The notes: generated from the sequence alone by a model not told the origin. Counted from the first letter of the stretch, positions 34,555 through 44,815 are shown. The stretch is DNA of 64,000 nucleotides from Lachnospiraceae bacterium (GCA_910575075.1 CAJTCY010000024.1:1-64000); one strand, 5' to 3'. Translations and numbers: made by a program.

Positions 34555-35094
34555 TTATTTCTTACCAGTCTTACCAACTTTACGTCTGATAACTTCATCA
34601 GCATATTTGATACCCTTTCCTTTATAAGGTTCAGGTCTTCTCTTATCTCTGATTTCTGCCGCGTATTGGCCAACTTTCTCTTTATCTATACCGGAAATAA
34701 TGATTTTATTTCCGTCCACCTTAGACTCAAGCCCTTCCGGATCGGTCATAACAACCGGATGGGAATATCCCAGGTTCAGTGTCAGCTCTTTTCCTGATTT
34801 GGAAGCTCTGTAACCGACACCGTTCACTTCCAGTTCCTTGGTATAACCATCTGTCACACCTACCACCATATTATTGATCAGGGTTCTGGTAAGGCCATGC
34901 AGAGATTTCATTCTCTTCAAGTCGTTTGGTCTTGTTACCGTTATCTCAGAACCTTCTAATTTAATTTCCATTTCTGTTGGAAGAGTCCTCTCCAGAGTAC
35001 CCTTCGGACCTTTTACAGTCACATGATTATTTTCTGCAATATCAACAGTAACGCCTGCTGGTACCGCGATTGGCATTCTTCCGATTCGTGACAT
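34555..35094 (-). CDS. rplF: 50S ribosomal protein L6
   Basis: 179 residues from the ATG at 35094, where TAGGAGG sits correctly; the six-codon longer reading is unlikely. Typical [19 protein letters not shown] start, [13 protein letters not shown], and C-terminal [19 protein letters not shown] signature. Located near the GTPase-associated centre. Starts 12 nt after rpsH stops. Confidence 0.98.
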   Translation of the reverse strand: MSRIGRMPIAVPAGVTVDIAENNHVTVKGPKGTLERTLPTEMEIKLEGSEITVTRPNDLKRMKSLHGLTRTLINNMVVGVTDGYTKELEVNGVGYRASKSGKELTLNLGYSHPVVMTDPEGLESKVDGNKIIISGIDKEKVGQYAAEIRDKRRPEPYKGKGIKYADEVIRRKVGKTGKK

Positions 35095-35105
35095 GCCCGT
35101 ACCTC

Positions 35106-35507
35106 CTACCATACATAGGCGAGAACTTCTCCGCCTACTGCTAATTTTCTTGCCTCTTTATCAGTTACAACTCCCTGGTTCGTGGAAAGAATTGCAATTC
35201 CCAGTCCGCCTAAAACCTTCGGGATTTCGTTTTTGCCAGCGTAAACGCGAAGCCCTGGCTTGGAAATTCTCTTAAGACCTGTAATGATTTTTTCATTCTT
35301 GTCTTTACCATATTTTAAAGTAATGCGAATTGTGTTGAAGCTGCCATCCTCCACGATGTCATATTTCACAATGTATCCTTCATTTACAAGAATGTCGGCA
35401 ATTGCAACTTTCATCTTGGAAGCTGGAACATCTACTGTATCATGTTTGGCAGTATTTGCATTACGGATTCTTGTAAGCATATCTGCGATTGGATCACTCA
35501 TTGTCAT
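35106..35507 (-). CDS. rpsH: 30S ribosomal protein S8
   Basis: 133 residues, [20 protein letters not shown] start with AGGAGG eleven bases upstream, and the C-terminal [19 protein letters not shown] signature. S8 binds 16S helix 21 and in some bacteria represses the spc operon. The 155-nt gap upstream holds the second copy of the intergenic repeat. Confidence 0.98.
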   Translation of the reverse strand: MTMSDPIADMLTRIRNANTAKHDTVDVPASKMKVAIADILVNEGYIVKYDIVEDGSFNTIRITLKYGKDKNEKIITGLKRISKPGLRVYAGKNEIPKVLGGLGIAILSTNQGVVTDKEARKLAVGGEVLAYVW

Positions 35508-35539
35508 GATGTATAATTCCTCCTATTTTTTCTTGCCAT

Positions 35540-35656
35540 CAAGGAAGTTCTGTTCGCTAAGCTCGACCTTCGCCTGCGGCTCGCTCTTGCCAGTCTCACA
35601 GAACGGCCTCGCACTAACCTCAAGCTTCGCTTGATAGTTTGCTTTCGCTAAGTGCT
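35540..35656. repeat. ~120-bp intergenic repeat, copy 2
   Basis: In the rpsN-rpsH gap; same ordered blocks as 27760-27880 (see that entry), with the middle part diverged (CGACCTTCGCCTGCGG instead of AAGCTGCGTCTG). Confidence 0.75.
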
Positions 35657-35662
35657 TCCGGC

Positions 35663-35848
35663 CTACCAACTTGCCTTTTTCACACCTGGAATCTGTCCTT
35701 TATATGCCAGCTCACGGAAACAGATTCTGCAAATTCCATATTTTCTTAAATATGCATGTGGACGTCCGCAGATTCTGCAGCGGCTGTATTCTCTGGTAGA
35801 GAATTTCTGTTTACGCTGCTGTTTTATTTTCATAGATGTTTTTGCCAT
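35663..35848 (-). CDS. rpsN: 30S ribosomal protein S14, zinc type
   Basis: 61 residues from the ATG at 35848 (GGAGGG upstream), starting [20 protein letters not shown]. The four zinc ligands are CRICGRP and CRICFRE, the C+ short form (type Z) of Gram-positives. Starts 14 nt after the rplE stop. Confidence 0.98.
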   Translation of the reverse strand: MAKTSMKIKQQRKQKFSTREYSRCRICGRPHAYLRKYGICRICFRELAYKGQIPGVKKASW

Positions 35849-35861
35849 TGAAATTCCCTCC

Positions 35862-36407
35862 TTACTGTTTTGCAAATGGCATATTGAACTGTGTCAATAA
35901 CTCACGTGCCTCTTCGTCTGTTTTGGCTGTGGTAACGAAAATAACATCCATACCACGAACCTTGTCAACTTTATCATATTCGATTTCCGGGAAAATCAAC
36001 TGTTCCTTAATGCCAAGCGCATAGTTTCCTCTTCCGTCAAATGCATTAGGATTTACGCCTCTAAAGTCACGCACACGAGGCAGTGCCAGATTGATAAGAC
36101 GGTCAACGAACTCATACATCTTGTCACCTCTTAAAGTTACCTTGCATCCGATCGGCATTCCCTCTCTGATCTTGAAGTTAGCCACAGAATGCTTCGCTCT
36201 TGTGACAATCGCCTTCTGTCCGGTAATGGTTTCCATATCGCTGACAGCGGCATCCAGAAGCTTTGCATTTTCTTTTGCTTCGCCAACACCCATGTTGACA
36301 ACTACTTTTTCCAGCTTCGGTACCTGCATCACGTTCTTATATCCGAATTTCTTCATCAGAGCGTCAACCATCTCGTTCTGATAAATTTCTTTTAATCTAC
36401 TACTCAA
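35862..36407 (-). CDS. rplE: 50S ribosomal protein L5
   Basis: 181 residues. The start is TTG at 36407 with GAGGAGG about ten bases upstream, giving [20 protein letters not shown]. No ATG is available in frame near the signal. The conserved [19 protein letters not shown] and [18 protein letters not shown] motifs are present. Binds 5S rRNA with L18 and L25-type proteins. Confidence 0.97.
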   Translation of the reverse strand: MSSRLKEIYQNEMVDALMKKFGYKNVMQVPKLEKVVVNMGVGEAKENAKLLDAAVSDMETITGQKAIVTRAKHSVANFKIREGMPIGCKVTLRGDKMYEFVDRLINLALPRVRDFRGVNPNAFDGRGNYALGIKEQLIFPEIEYDKVDKVRGMDVIFVTTAKTDEEARELLTQFNMPFAKQ

Positions 36408-36430
36408 CTGAATGGACCTCCTCTCCTGAA

Positions 36431-36742
36431 TTAATCAATGACATCGCCAGTGGATTTGGCAAAACGTACTTTTTTGTCTCCATCCATTTTGAAGCCTACT
36501 CTGGTAGCCTTTCCCTTGTGGACATACATTACGTTAGAAATATGAATGGGTCCTTCCTGATGAACGATACCACCCTGCTGATTAGCCATGCTGGGTTTTG
36601 TATGCTTGGTAACCATGTTGATACCTTCTACCAGTACGGTATTTTTCTTCTTATTTACAGCAATTACCTTGCCTTCTTTGTCTTTATCTTTTCCAGCGAT
36701 TACTTTTACGGTATCGCCCTTTTTAATCTTCATTGTTGCCAT
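36431..36742 (-). CDS. rplX: 50S ribosomal protein L24
   Basis: 103 residues with the KOW motif [20 protein letters not shown] and the [20 protein letters not shown] segment. An early-assembly protein near the exit tunnel. 23 nt before rplE, 11 nt after rplN. Confidence 0.98.
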   Translation of the reverse strand: MATMKIKKGDTVKVIAGKDKDKEGKVIAVNKKKNTVLVEGINMVTKHTKPSMANQQGGIVHQEGPIHISNVMYVHKGKATRVGFKMDGDKKVRFAKSTGDVID

Positions 36743-36753
36743 CTTTGTACCTC

Positions 36754-37122
36754 CTATAATACTTCCGGAGCCAGGGAAACAATCTTCATAAACTGTTTCT
36801 CACGAAGCTCTCTTGCAACCGGCCCAAAGATACGGGTTCCTCTCGGAGTCTTATCATCTTTAATGATAACAGCCGCATTTTCATCAAACTTGATGTAGGA
36901 ACCGTCTTTCCGACGAGCGCCCTTCTTGGTACGAACTACTACAGCTTTTACCACATCGCCTTTTTTTACAACGCCGCCTGGTGTTGCATCTTTAACCGTA
37001 GCAGTAATGATGTCTCCGATATTTGCATATCTTCTGGTAGAACCGCCCATAACACGGATACACAGTAATTCTTTTGCTCCTGTATTATCAGCTACTTTCA
37101 GTCTGCTTTCCTGTTGAATCAT
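36754..37122 (-). CDS. rplN: 50S ribosomal protein L14
   Basis: 122 residues, universal length: [20 protein letters not shown], then [20 protein letters not shown] and [20 protein letters not shown]. Forms intersubunit bridges. Usual position between rpsQ and rplX. Confidence 0.98.
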   Translation of the reverse strand: MIQQESRLKVADNTGAKELLCIRVMGGSTRRYANIGDIITATVKDATPGGVVKKGDVVKAVVVRTKKGARRKDGSYIKFDENAAVIIKDDKTPRGTRIFGPVARELREKQFMKIVSLAPEVL

Positions 37123-37139
37123 GCTGGTAGCCTCCTCCT

Positions 37140-37397
37140 TTACTTCGCTCTCTCAATGATTTCTACAAGTCTCCATCTCTTATCTTTGGATAAAGGCCTT
37201 GTCTCCATTACTCTGACGGTATCGCCGATCTTGCAATCGTTGTTCTCATCATGAGCCTTTAATTTATAGGTTTTCTTAACGATCTTGTTGTACAGAGGAT
37301 GTCTTACATTGTCCCTTACTGCAACTACAATGGTCTTATTCATCTTGTCGCTTACAACAACACCGGTACGTGTTTTTCTAAGATTTCTTTCTTCCAC
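37140..37397 (-). CDS. rpsQ: 30S ribosomal protein S17
   Basis: 85 residues: [38 protein letters not shown] and [16 protein letters not shown], an OB-fold primary 16S rRNA binder. Confidence 0.98.
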   Translation of the reverse strand: MEERNLRKTRTGVVVSDKMNKTIVVAVRDNVRHPLYNKIVKKTYKLKAHDENNDCKIGDTVRVMETRPLSKDKRWRLVEIIERAK

Positions 37398-37424
37398 GAT
37401 ATTAGAATCTCCTTTCTAGGATGC

Positions 37425-37631
37425 TTAAGCCTGTTTTGCCTTCTCAGTAATAATCGTCTGAATTCTAGCGATATTCTTGCGAACTTCTTTGATTCTTCCG
37501 GTATTATCCAACTGATTGGTTGCATTCTGGAATCTTAAATTAAACAGTTCCTTCTTAGCAGCTACTAATTGTTCCTGTAATGCTGCTACGGATTCTTCTC
37601 TTAAATCTTTTACATAATTACTAGTTTTCAT
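37425..37631 (-). CDS. rpmC: 50S ribosomal protein L29
   Basis: 68 residues from the ATG at 37631 ([20 protein letters not shown]), the usual L29 start; the GTG nine bases earlier is possible. Two-helix coiled coil with [20 protein letters not shown]. Lies at the tunnel exit, part of the trigger-factor site. The start lies within the last codons of rplP (11-nt overlap). Confidence 0.97.
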   Translation of the reverse strand: MKTSNYVKDLREESVAALQEQLVAAKKELFNLRFQNATNQLDNTGRIKEVRKNIARIQTIITEKAKQA

Positions 37632-38058
37632 TTGATTCACCGCCTTCTAAGTCTGCACGCGAAACCACTTTACATTTACAAGGTAATTTGTGTGTAGCAA
37701 GACGTAATGCCTCACGAGCTGTTTCTTCCGGCACACCGGAAATCTCGAACATCACGCGTCCTGGTTTTACTACAGCCACCCAGTATTCCAATGTTCCTTT
37801 TCCGGAACCCATACGTGTTTCTGCTGGTTTTGCTGTTACTGGTTTATCAGGGAAAATTTTAATCCAAACTTTACCACCACGCTTGATATAACGTGTCATT
37901 GCAATACGGGCTGCTTCAATCTGGTTCGATTTGATCCAGCAAGGCTCTAAAGCTACAATACCGTATTCACCATTCGTAATCTTATTACCTCTTAACGCCT
38001 TACCTGCCATGGAACCACGGAACTGTTTACGACGTTTTACTCTTTTTGGCATTAACAT
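37621..38058 (-). CDS. rplP: 50S ribosomal protein L16
   Basis: 145 residues, [20 protein letters not shown]; the first ATG overlaps the rpsC stop (TAATG) and has GGGAG nine bases upstream, while the second ATG is two codons on. Conserved [20 protein letters not shown] and [19 protein letters not shown]. Needed for A-site tRNA accommodation. Confidence 0.98.
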   Translation of the reverse strand: MLMPKRVKRRKQFRGSMAGKALRGNKITNGEYGIVALEPCWIKSNQIEAARIAMTRYIKRGGKVWIKIFPDKPVTAKPAETRMGSGKGTLEYWVAVVKPGRVMFEISGVPEETAREALRLATHKLPCKCKVVSRADLEGGESNEN

Positions 38059-38714
38059 TATTTATCGCTCCCTTCCTTTGTTTCTTTTGTTGGAAGTATC
38101 TCGCCTTTGTAGATCCATACTTTTACGCCTACTTTTCCGTAAGTGGTATCTGCCTCGGCGAATCCATAATCGATATCTGCTCTTAATGTCTGAAGTGGAA
38201 TCGTTCCCTCACTGTAGAACTCGGTACGTGCCATATCAGCACCGCCCAGACGTCCGGAAACGGAACTCTTAATTCCTAATGCTCCTGCCTTCATACTTCT
38301 GCCCATGCAGGATTTCATTGCTCTACGGAAAGAAACACGGTTCTCCAACTGCAAAGCGATATTTTCAGCTACAAGCTGAGCATCTTTATCTGGTCTCTTT
38401 ACTTCTTTGATGTCTACTACCAATTTCTTGTCAGTATATTTCTGGAGTTCTGCTTTTACCTTCTCGATCTCAGCCCCGCCTTTACCGATTACCACACCTG
38501 GCTTTGCTGTATAGAGAATTACCTTTACGCGGTCAGAAGCTCTTTCAATTTCGATTTTCGAAACGCCTGATGCGTATAATTTCTTTTTCAGAAATGTTCT
38601 GATATTGTAGTCTTCTACTAAAAAGTCTGCAAAATCTGATTCTGCGTACCATTTAGAGTCCCAATCTTTGATAATACCGACTCTTAAACCATGAGGATTA
38701 ACCTTCTGTCCCAT
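38058..38714 (-). CDS. rpsC: 30S ribosomal protein S3
   Basis: 218 residues: [20 protein letters not shown], a KH domain with [16 protein letters not shown], and [20 protein letters not shown]. Forms the mRNA entry site helicase with S4 and S5. Ends one base into rplP. Confidence 0.98.
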   Translation of the reverse strand: MGQKVNPHGLRVGIIKDWDSKWYAESDFADFLVEDYNIRTFLKKKLYASGVSKIEIERASDRVKVILYTAKPGVVIGKGGAEIEKVKAELQKYTDKKLVVDIKEVKRPDKDAQLVAENIALQLENRVSFRRAMKSCMGRSMKAGALGIKSSVSGRLGGADMARTEFYSEGTIPLQTLRADIDYGFAEADTTYGKVGVKVWIYKGEILPTKETKEGSDK

Positions 38715-38723
38715 GTCTGCCTC

Positions 38724-39110
38724 CTATCTTTCATCAAGCACAATTGTAATGTGGCTCATTCTCTTCTCAATTCTGTAAGCCCTGCCCTGTGCCCTTGGTC
38801 TAACTCTCTTCATTGTTGGTCCTTTGTTTGCATAGCACTCTGCAACATAAAGGTTTTCTGCATCCAATCCATTGTTGTTCTCTGCGTTAGCAACAGCAGA
38901 TTTCAGTAATTTCTCTATCACGCTTGATGCATATCTGGGGTTGTAAGCCAGGATCGCAAGTGCAGTCTGCACATCTTTTCCACGAATTGCATCCAGTACG
39001 AAACAAGCTTTCTGAACAGACACTCTGGCATATGATAACTTTGCGGAAGGTCTGGTATCTTTCTGCGCATTTCTCTCTCTCTTAATTTGACTTCTATGTC
39101 CTTTAGCCAT
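38724..39110 (-). CDS. rplV: 50S ribosomal protein L22
   Basis: 128 residues with a slightly extended basic N-terminus (MAKGHRSQIKRERNAQKDTR), then ARVSVQKACFVLDAIRGKDV and the hairpin end MKRVRPRAQGRAYRIEKRMS that lines the exit tunnel near the macrolide site. Confidence 0.98.
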   Translation of the reverse strand: MAKGHRSQIKRERNAQKDTRPSAKLSYARVSVQKACFVLDAIRGKDVQTALAILAYNPRYASSVIEKLLKSAVANAENNNGLDAENLYVAECYANKGPTMKRVRPRAQGRAYRIEKRMSHITIVLDER

Positions 39111-39139
39111 GGATGAAACCTCCTTTCAGATTCTATTGA

Positions 39140-39421
39140 TTAACGGACTTTTGATTTCTTTTCATCTTTTCCATGTCCACGGTAAGTTCTTGTAGCCACG
39201 AACTCACCTAATTTATGTCCAACCATATCTTCTGTCACATATACCGGCACATGTTTTCTGCCGTCATGTACAGCAAATGTATGACCTACGAACTGTGGGA
39301 AGATAGTAGAACGGCGAGACCATGTCTTGATCACGCTCTTTTCGCCTGCAGCGTTCATAGCGTCTACTTTTTTCAATAAACTTGCATCAGCAAATGGTCC
39401 TTTTTTCAATGAACGAGCCAT
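39140..39421 (-). CDS. rpsS: 30S ribosomal protein S19
   Basis: 93 residues: [40 protein letters not shown] and [20 protein letters not shown]. Contacts the A-site finger. A small hairpin CGGGCA/TGCCCG (39455-39473) lies in the gap after rplB. Confidence 0.98.
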   Translation of the reverse strand: MARSLKKGPFADASLLKKVDAMNAAGEKSVIKTWSRRSTIFPQFVGHTFAVHDGRKHVPVYVTEDMVGHKLGEFVATRTYRGHGKDEKKSKVR

Positions 39422-39484
39422 TATTTAACCTCCTTGATCCGGCCCCGTGCACCGGGCAGAAATCTTGCCCGCGGGTACCTCATA

Positions 39485-40330
39485 TTATTTGATTGCTCTA
39501 CCGTCTCTTCTTCTTACGATAAGCTTGTTAGATGCTTTGTTTTTCTTTCTGGTCTTTAAGCCAAGAGCAGGTTTGCCCCAGGGTGTACATGGACCCGGAC
39601 GGCCGATTCCGGTCTTGCCTTCTCCACCGCCGTGCGGATGGTCGTTGGGGTTCATGACAGAACCGCGTACTGTTGGGCGGATACCCATGTGGCGTTTCCG
39701 TCCTGCTTTACCGATTTTTACCAGGTTGTGGTCTGTATTTCCAACTACGCCGACAGTTGCACGGCAGATAATCGGAACCATTCTCATCTCACCGGAGGGG
39801 AGACGAAGAGTTGCGTATTTACCTTCTTTTGCCATAAGCTGTGCGCTGTTTCCTGCGGAACGAACAAGCTGGCCGCCTTTGCCGGGATACAATTCAATGT
39901 TGTGAACCTGTGTACCAACCGGAATGTTCTCAAGAGGCAGGCAGTTGCCGACTCTCACTTCTGCTTCCGGCCCGTTCATAACTTTCATGCCGTCTTTCAG
40001 TCCTTCCGGCGCAATGATATAAGTTTTCTCACCGTCTGCATAGCAGATCAAGGCGATATTTGCTGTTCTGTTAGGATCATACTCGATTCCAATCACAGTT
40101 GCCGGAATTCCGTCCTTTTTGTTTCTCTTAAAATCAACAATTCTATATTTTCTTCTGGAGCCGCCTCCGCGGTGTCTTACTGTTATTCTACCCTGATTGT
40201 TACGGCCTGACTGCTTCTGTAAGGAAACTAACAGCGATTTTTCCGGAGCTGTCTTCGTAATCTCAGAGAAATCAGAACCAGTCATATTTCTCCTGGAAGG
40301 TGTATATGGGTTATATGTCTTGATTCCCAT
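39485..40330 (-). CDS. rplB: 50S ribosomal protein L2
   Basis: 281 residues: [40 protein letters not shown], and the peptidyl-transferase-centre segment [20 protein letters not shown] with the conserved histidine. One of the most conserved large-subunit proteins; full length. Confidence 0.98.
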   Translation of the reverse strand: MGIKTYNPYTPSRRNMTGSDFSEITKTAPEKSLLVSLQKQSGRNNQGRITVRHRGGGSRRKYRIVDFKRNKKDGIPATVIGIEYDPNRTANIALICYADGEKTYIIAPEGLKDGMKVMNGPEAEVRVGNCLPLENIPVGTQVHNIELYPGKGGQLVRSAGNSAQLMAKEGKYATLRLPSGEMRMVPIICRATVGVVGNTDHNLVKIGKAGRKRHMGIRPTVRGSVMNPNDHPHGGGEGKTGIGRPGPCTPWGKPALGLKTRKKNKASNKLIVRRRDGRAIK

Positions 40331-40344
40331 GGTTCTTCTCCTTT

Positions 40345-40644
40345 CTATAAGCCAGCAAAAATCTCAATATCCTTGCTGTCTTCTGTTAATTGAACGATTG
40401 CTTTCTTGGTCTTGGCAGTTTTCCCCACTACCATGCCTCTTCTTTTCTTCTTGCCGCCGATATTCAAGGTATTTACACTCTTCACCTTGGTTCCTTCAAA
40501 CATTTTCTCAACAGCTTCCTTAATCATAGTTTTGTTCGCTTCCGGATGAACCAGGAAAGTATATTTCTTCTCGCCCATTGCGTTCATACTTTTCTCTGTA
40601 ATAACCGGTTTGAGGATTACGTCATAATATTGTACGTTTGCCAT
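40345..40644 (-). CDS. rplW: 50S ribosomal protein L23
   Basis: 99 residues: [39 protein letters not shown] and [20 protein letters not shown]. Docking site for trigger factor and SRP at the tunnel exit. Overlaps rplD by one base (TAATG). Confidence 0.98.
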   Translation of the reverse strand: MANVQYYDVILKPVITEKSMNAMGEKKYTFLVHPEANKTMIKEAVEKMFEGTKVKSVNTLNIGGKKKRRGMVVGKTAKTKKAIVQLTEDSKDIEIFAGL

Positions 40645-41264
40645 TATGCATACACCTCCTCGATTGTTGCTACGGCATCCTTAGTGACTACAACGGTGTC
40701 GTATTTCAAAATATCGTATACATTAATCGTGTTTGTCAGCGCTGTCTTTACTGCCGGGATGTTCTTTGCTGACATCACTACATTTTTATCATTCTCATTG
40801 ATGATTACCAACGCCTTGCTCACTTTCAGGTTGTTTAAGACTTCCTGAAATTTCTTGGTCTTAATTTCATCAAATTTCAGCTCATCAAGCACAATGAACT
40901 TACTGTCATTTACCTTAGAAGTCAGCGCAGACTTAAGAGCTGCCCTTTTTTCTTTCTTATTCAATTTAAAAGAATAATCTCTTGGCACGGGAGCAAATAC
41001 TACTCCGCCGCCCTTCCATTGAGGCGCTCTGATGGATCCCTGTCTTGCATGACCTGTCCCCTTCTGTCTCCATGGTTTTCTTCCGCCGCCGCGGACTTCA
41101 GAACGTGTCTTCGCTTTCTGTGTTCCCTGACGGTTATTTGCGAGCTGCTGTACGACTGCCATGTGCACCAGATGTTCATTGATTTCCACACCGAACACCG
41201 CGTCATTCAGCTCAAGGCTGCCTACTTCGCTGCCTTCCATATTATAAATAGCTACGTTAGCCAT
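40644..41264 (-). CDS. rplD: 50S ribosomal protein L4
   Basis: 206 residues: [20 protein letters not shown], the tunnel loop with [20 protein letters not shown], and IDE-like [20 protein letters not shown]. In several bacteria L4 also represses its own S10 operon by binding the leader; the long leader at 42434-42659 would be the place here, which is inference. Confidence 0.98.
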   Translation of the reverse strand: MANVAIYNMEGSEVGSLELNDAVFGVEINEHLVHMAVVQQLANNRQGTQKAKTRSEVRGGGRKPWRQKGTGHARQGSIRAPQWKGGGVVFAPVPRDYSFKLNKKEKRAALKSALTSKVNDSKFIVLDELKFDEIKTKKFQEVLNNLKVSKALVIINENDKNVVMSAKNIPAVKTALTNTINVYDILKYDTVVVTKDAVATIEEVYA

Positions 41265-41290
41265 CGTTAAGTTCCTCCTTTCACTCGGTA

Positions 41291-41974
41291 CTATTTCGCT
41301 GCTTTTACAGTCTCTTTAATTGTTACTAAAGATTTCTTAGGTCCCGGAACTGCACCCTTTACTAAAAGCAGATTATTCTCAGCGTCTACTCTGACAACTT
41401 CAAGATTCTGGACTGTCACCTTCACAGAGCCCATATGGCCCGGCATCCCTTTGCCTTTGAACACCTTGCTGGGGCTGGAACATGCGCCGTTGGAACCCTG
41501 ATGACGGTGGAATTTAGAACCATGAGCCATCGGTCCTCTGTGCTGTCCATATCTCTTAATAGCACCCTGGAATCCTTTACCTTTGGAAATTGCGGTAGCG
41601 TCAATCTTATCCCCTTCCGCAAAAATATCGGCTTTGATCTCATCTCCCAAGTTGTAATCAGCAGCATTCTCAAACTTAAACTCTCTGACAAATCTCTTGC
41701 TGGATACGCCGGCTTTCTCAAAATGGCCTTTTTCTGCCTTTGTCACACCATGCCTGTTTCTGATTTCTTTCTTGCCGTTGGCATCTTTATTCACAATCCT
41801 GTCTTTCTTGTCCATAAAACCAACCTGAACAGCGCTGTATCCGTCATTTTCCACAGTTTTAATCTGCGTTACTGCACATGGACCAGCCTGTAATACAGTA
41901 ACCGGCACCAAAACGCCGTCTGTATTGAAGATTTGAGTCATTCCGACTTTTGTAGCTAAGATCGCTTTCTTCAT
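41291..41974 (-). CDS. rplC: 50S ribosomal protein L3
   Basis: 227 residues from the ATG at 41974 with CAGGAGG upstream; the 23-codon upstream extension has no signal. [40 protein letters not shown] and [20 protein letters not shown] signatures. Reaches the peptidyl-transferase centre. The 141-nt gap to rpsJ shows no gene. Confidence 0.98.
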   Translation of the reverse strand: MKKAILATKVGMTQIFNTDGVLVPVTVLQAGPCAVTQIKTVENDGYSAVQVGFMDKKDRIVNKDANGKKEIRNRHGVTKAEKGHFEKAGVSSKRFVREFKFENAADYNLGDEIKADIFAEGDKIDATAISKGKGFQGAIKRYGQHRGPMAHGSKFHRHQGSNGACSSPSKVFKGKGMPGHMGSVKVTVQNLEVVRVDAENNLLLVKGAVPGPKKSLVTIKETVKAAK

Positions 41975-42115
41975 TTTTTTACCTCCTGTTTCTCTACAGC
42001 GGAACGCTTCATACCCTTTTTCCAGGGAAGCGGAACCGTTCATCCTAGAACAGTAAAATGATGAACCTTCTTATGTTGCATCTATATATTACCCTTCAGG
42101 ATTCTTACCTAATCA

Positions 42116-42433
42116 TTATTTGGTTTTCATTTTGATATCAATATATACACCAGCAGGCATTTCCAGTCTGGACAATGCGTCAACCGTCTTCTGGGTTGGT
42201 GTAATAATATCAATCAGTCTCTTATGAGTTCTCTGCTCAAACTGTTCTCTGGAATCCTTATATTTGTGAACCGCTCTCAGAATAGTAACAACTTCCTTCT
42301 TTGTAGGAAGAGGTACCGGTCCGCTTACCTGTGATCCATTTTTCTTTACAGTTTCAATAATTTTCTTAGCAGATGCATCCACTAACTGATGGTCATACGC
42401 CTTCAGTGTGATTCTCATTACTTGACTTGCCAT
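42116..42433 (-). CDS. rpsJ: 30S ribosomal protein S10
   Basis: 105 residues from the ATG at 42433 (AGGAGG upstream), [20 protein letters not shown], with [20 protein letters not shown] and [20 protein letters not shown]. First gene of the superoperon; also the NusE subunit of transcription antitermination complexes. Preceded by a ~226-nt leader. Confidence 0.98.
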   Translation of the reverse strand: MASQVMRITLKAYDHQLVDASAKKIIETVKKNGSQVSGPVPLPTKKEVVTILRAVHKYKDSREQFEQRTHKRLIDIITPTQKTVDALSRLEMPAGVYIDIKMKTK

Positions 42434-42659
42434 AAAAAAAGCCGCCTCCTTTTCGCACTTTACCTCAGTACGACAAGCGGTGACTGTACACTTCTCCGTG
42501 TGTGTCATATGCTTTACACACGCTGTTTCTGCTCTTATGCAGACCTCTTATTGTGATACAGTGACTTGTCGCCAGTTTCCTAACTTGACATTCGCTCCAC
42601 GGAAAACCTGCTATTTTCTAAGCAGCAACCTCTCGCTTCATCGCTATCATGTCACAGCA
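42434..42659 (-). promoter_or_regulatory. structured leader of the S10 superoperon
   Basis: Non-coding stretch between the predicted start (about 42659) and rpsJ. The RNA contains CGACAAG...CTGTA, which can pair with TACAG...CTTGTCG about 95 nt later, and a GTGTGT/ACACAC stem inside. This could be an autoregulatory target (L4-type) or simply a long leader. I see no T-box, riboswitch core or terminator. Confidence 0.45.
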
Positions 42660-42665
42660 AGTATT

Positions 42666-42694
42666 AGTATATAGCATAATTTCATAAATTGCAA
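42666..42694 (-). promoter_or_regulatory. S10 superoperon promoter
   Basis: Minus strand TTGCAA (42689-42694), 17-nt spacer, TATACT (42666-42671); start near 42659. Confidence 0.75.
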
Positions 42695-42725
42695 GTACTT
42701 TTTTTCGTTAAGCTACAAGCCGAGT

Positions 42726-42787
42726 AAAAATAGGAAACCATAGCCAGAGGAAAGCTCGCTTTCCTCTGGCTATGGTTTCCTATTTTT
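42726..42787. terminator. perfect 30-bp palindrome, probable bidirectional terminator
   Basis: Left arm 42726-42755 (begins AAAAATAGGAAACCATAGCC) is the exact reverse complement of 42758-42787, loop of two bases. Both strands end the stem in a T-rich run (CTATTTTT). It lies between the S10 promoter and the end of the 42857 gene. A second short pairing GAATTGC/GCAATTC follows at about 42811-42827. Confidence 0.7.
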
Positions 42788-42856
42788 ATTGGGCGACAGC
42801 CCGCGAGCGAGAATTGCGACTGCAATTCGAGCTTCGCCTCGGCTTCCCATGGACTC

Positions 42857-43501
42857 TCACCCTCTGCAGTCCATCACAGACATCCATTCTTCCGGAAAGA
42901 ACTGCTCCATCAGCATCTCCTGTCCATCTTTTTGGATCGTGTTGTTTCTCCCAGCAGATCTATCGTTCTGGGATTGGCTCTCTTCCTCAAAAAATTCGTC
43001 TTTTTCCAGATTTCCTTCCTTGATTTGCCCCTTTTTCTGACTTTCCTGTACTGCCGCTTTTACCGCCTCTCCCAGAAGCATCCCAAACTGTTCATTGGTC
43101 TTACTTACCTGCTGAACCATCTGATATGCCTGCTGCATGATCGTTTGCTGTTCTTCCTTACTGGATGCCTGGGACAGTGCATGTTTGATCCGTTCCCCTT
43201 CTTTTCTTGCAAGTTCTGCCATCTGTGCAAGCCTGGGATCTGTCTCCATCAAAAATTTCTTTTCTTCTGGAGACACATGGGCGCCTCTGGCAATCCGGCG
43301 TGCGATTTCCGCCGCCTTCTTCGCGTCATTTTGTCCCTCGTCCACTTCCTTCGGCTCCAAAAGCCGCTGCAGCACAGATTTCTTCTCCTGATCCTGCTCT
43401 ACGCCAGTCATATTGCGTATTACCTGGGAAATATCTATGGTTCTTCTATGGTTCTGGTGTTTTGTTTCTTCTATATTATTGGTGGGCAGCATAATATTCA
43501 T
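42857..43501 (-). CDS. hypothetical cytosolic helical protein
   Basis: 214 residues, no signal peptide or membrane segment; GAGAGAGG lies before the ATG. Entirely helical and charged: RRTIDISQVIRNMTG, then ARRIARGAHVSPEEKKFLME, DPRLAQMAELARKEGERIKH and a Gln/Glu-rich C-terminus. The central heptad-like segments suggest a coiled coil. In style and composition it resembles the 13790 gene product, but I see no shared motif. I do not recognise a characterised family. Ends in front of the long palindrome; the gene upstream is lgt, 66 nt away. Confidence 0.75.
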   Translation of the reverse strand: MNIMLPTNNIEETKHQNHRRTIDISQVIRNMTGVEQDQEKKSVLQRLLEPKEVDEGQNDAKKAAEIARRIARGAHVSPEEKKFLMETDPRLAQMAELARKEGERIKHALSQASSKEEQQTIMQQAYQMVQQVSKTNEQFGMLLGEAVKAAVQESQKKGQIKEGNLEKDEFFEEESQSQNDRSAGRNNTIQKDGQEMLMEQFFPEEWMSVMDCRG

Positions 43502-43567
43502 AATTCAAACCTCTCTCTCGCACGATTTATTATTCTGACGTTTATATCGGCATAAAAGAGGGATTTA

Positions 43568-44317
43568 TTAATTTTCCTGATGTTTCTCTGCTGCCACAAA
43601 GATGCCAATCCCAAGTATCAGTATAATAATCGAGATAGCCTGTGAAGTAGACAAAAATCCCCATGTTCCCCGGTAGTCATTTCTCAGCATTTCAATAATA
43701 AAACGTCCGACACTGTAAAAAATACAATAAACAGCCGCTACTTTTCCCTTCTTAGGTTCTCTTCTTGCATATGCCATCAGCAGAAATGCCAAGGCAAAAT
43801 CGCCGATACTGGAATAAATCTGTGTCGGGATCAGTTTTACGCCGTTCGGAGCATATTCCGACTGCCAATATTGTATACTGAGCACAGAGTCCGTCTCCCT
43901 TCCATAACAGCAGCCGGCAAAAAAACATCCGATACGTCCGCACCCCTGAGCAAACGCCACTGCCGGAAGAACCAGGTCAAGGTACTTTACAAAATCCGCC
44001 TTCTTATACCTGCAATAAACAAAACTGGCAAAAACGCCTCCGAGAATTCCCCCATAAACCACCCATCCATTCTGGAAATTCCACAAAATAGATGGGTCTT
44101 TCAGAATATCTGGAATACTCACCGTATAATAGAGCAGCTTACTTCCTGCTGCCCCGCCAAAAATGGCGCACCAGAAGATACCATACAAGATGTCCGTCTC
44201 CATCCCTCTTTTTTTCGCACGCTTCTCACAGATTATCAAAGCACTCAAAAACCCGATAGCAACCATAATGCCATACATATGCAAAGTCAAAGGCCCTAAT
44301 TTTATGTCATTAATCAT
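43568..44317 (-). CDS. lgt: prolipoprotein diacylglyceryl transferase
   Basis: 249 residues with about seven membrane helices. The Lgt signature GRIGCFFAGCCYGRETD is present, as are the N-terminal LHMYGIMVAIGFL with the essential His/Tyr segment and the late GRFIIEMLRNDYRG. It transfers diacylglyceryl from phosphatidylglycerol to the lipobox cysteine of prolipoproteins such as the two at 15797-18603. AAAGGA lies upstream of the ATG. Confidence 0.95.
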   Translation of the reverse strand: MINDIKLGPLTLHMYGIMVAIGFLSALIICEKRAKKRGMETDILYGIFWCAIFGGAAGSKLLYYTVSIPDILKDPSILWNFQNGWVVYGGILGGVFASFVYCRYKKADFVKYLDLVLPAVAFAQGCGRIGCFFAGCCYGRETDSVLSIQYWQSEYAPNGVKLIPTQIYSSIGDFALAFLLMAYARREPKKGKVAAVYCIFYSVGRFIIEMLRNDYRGTWGFLSTSQAISIIILILGIGIFVAAEKHQEN

Positions 44318-44438
44318 CTTTTTTTCCTTTCTGCTGATAATTTATCAAATAATTTGTCTATGTGGTAATGATTATACGCAATTTTAACTTTTATTGCAAG
44401 AGAAGCATGCCTGAGTTTCCTATTTTACAATATTTACA

Positions 44439-44771
44439 TTAGGTAATTGCGAAACTCAATAGTTTTGAGAATTTCATATACAATTCAAAGAATTTTAGAA
44501 GAAATATTTATCATATAAACGCTAAGAAATGCATTCTAGCACCATGGAAACGTACTCCAGAGCATCCCTCTATGTCAAAAAACTGACATTACTAAGGAAA
44601 AAACACAAAAATCATGGAAGCCTTTGCGGAACATGATTTTCGTATTAAGTGGTTCGTTGAAATGCTTGGTGCGTCCTGCATTTCGTGCATTTATATGAAT
44701 AAAATATTTAAACAAAATAATATAAATTGTATATGAAATTTCGATAATTTGATAGTTTCGCAATTGCCTAA
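44439..44771. mobile_element. MITE-like element with ~80-bp terminal inverted repeats
   Basis: Left TTAGGTAATTGCGAAACT (44439-44456) and right AGTTTCGCAATTGCCTAA (44754-44771) are inverted copies. The pairing resumes with GAATTTCATATACAATT (44469-44485) against AATTGTATATGAAATTTC (44725-44742) and with AAATATTTAT-CATATAAA further in. The centre is not coding. No relation to the element family at 24346 and 44865 is seen. Confidence 0.65.
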
Positions 44772-44815
44772 TATTTACATGTTAAAAAGGAACTGCCACA
44801 TTGGCATAAATTCAG

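Noticed and set aside
42434-42700. T-box or other riboswitch in the S10 leader
   Set aside because: No T-box core motif, no specifier-like stem and no terminator; only general pairing is seen.
44575-44763. 62-codon minus-strand frame
   Set aside because: It is inside the inverted-repeat element at 44439-44771 and includes the repeat itself.
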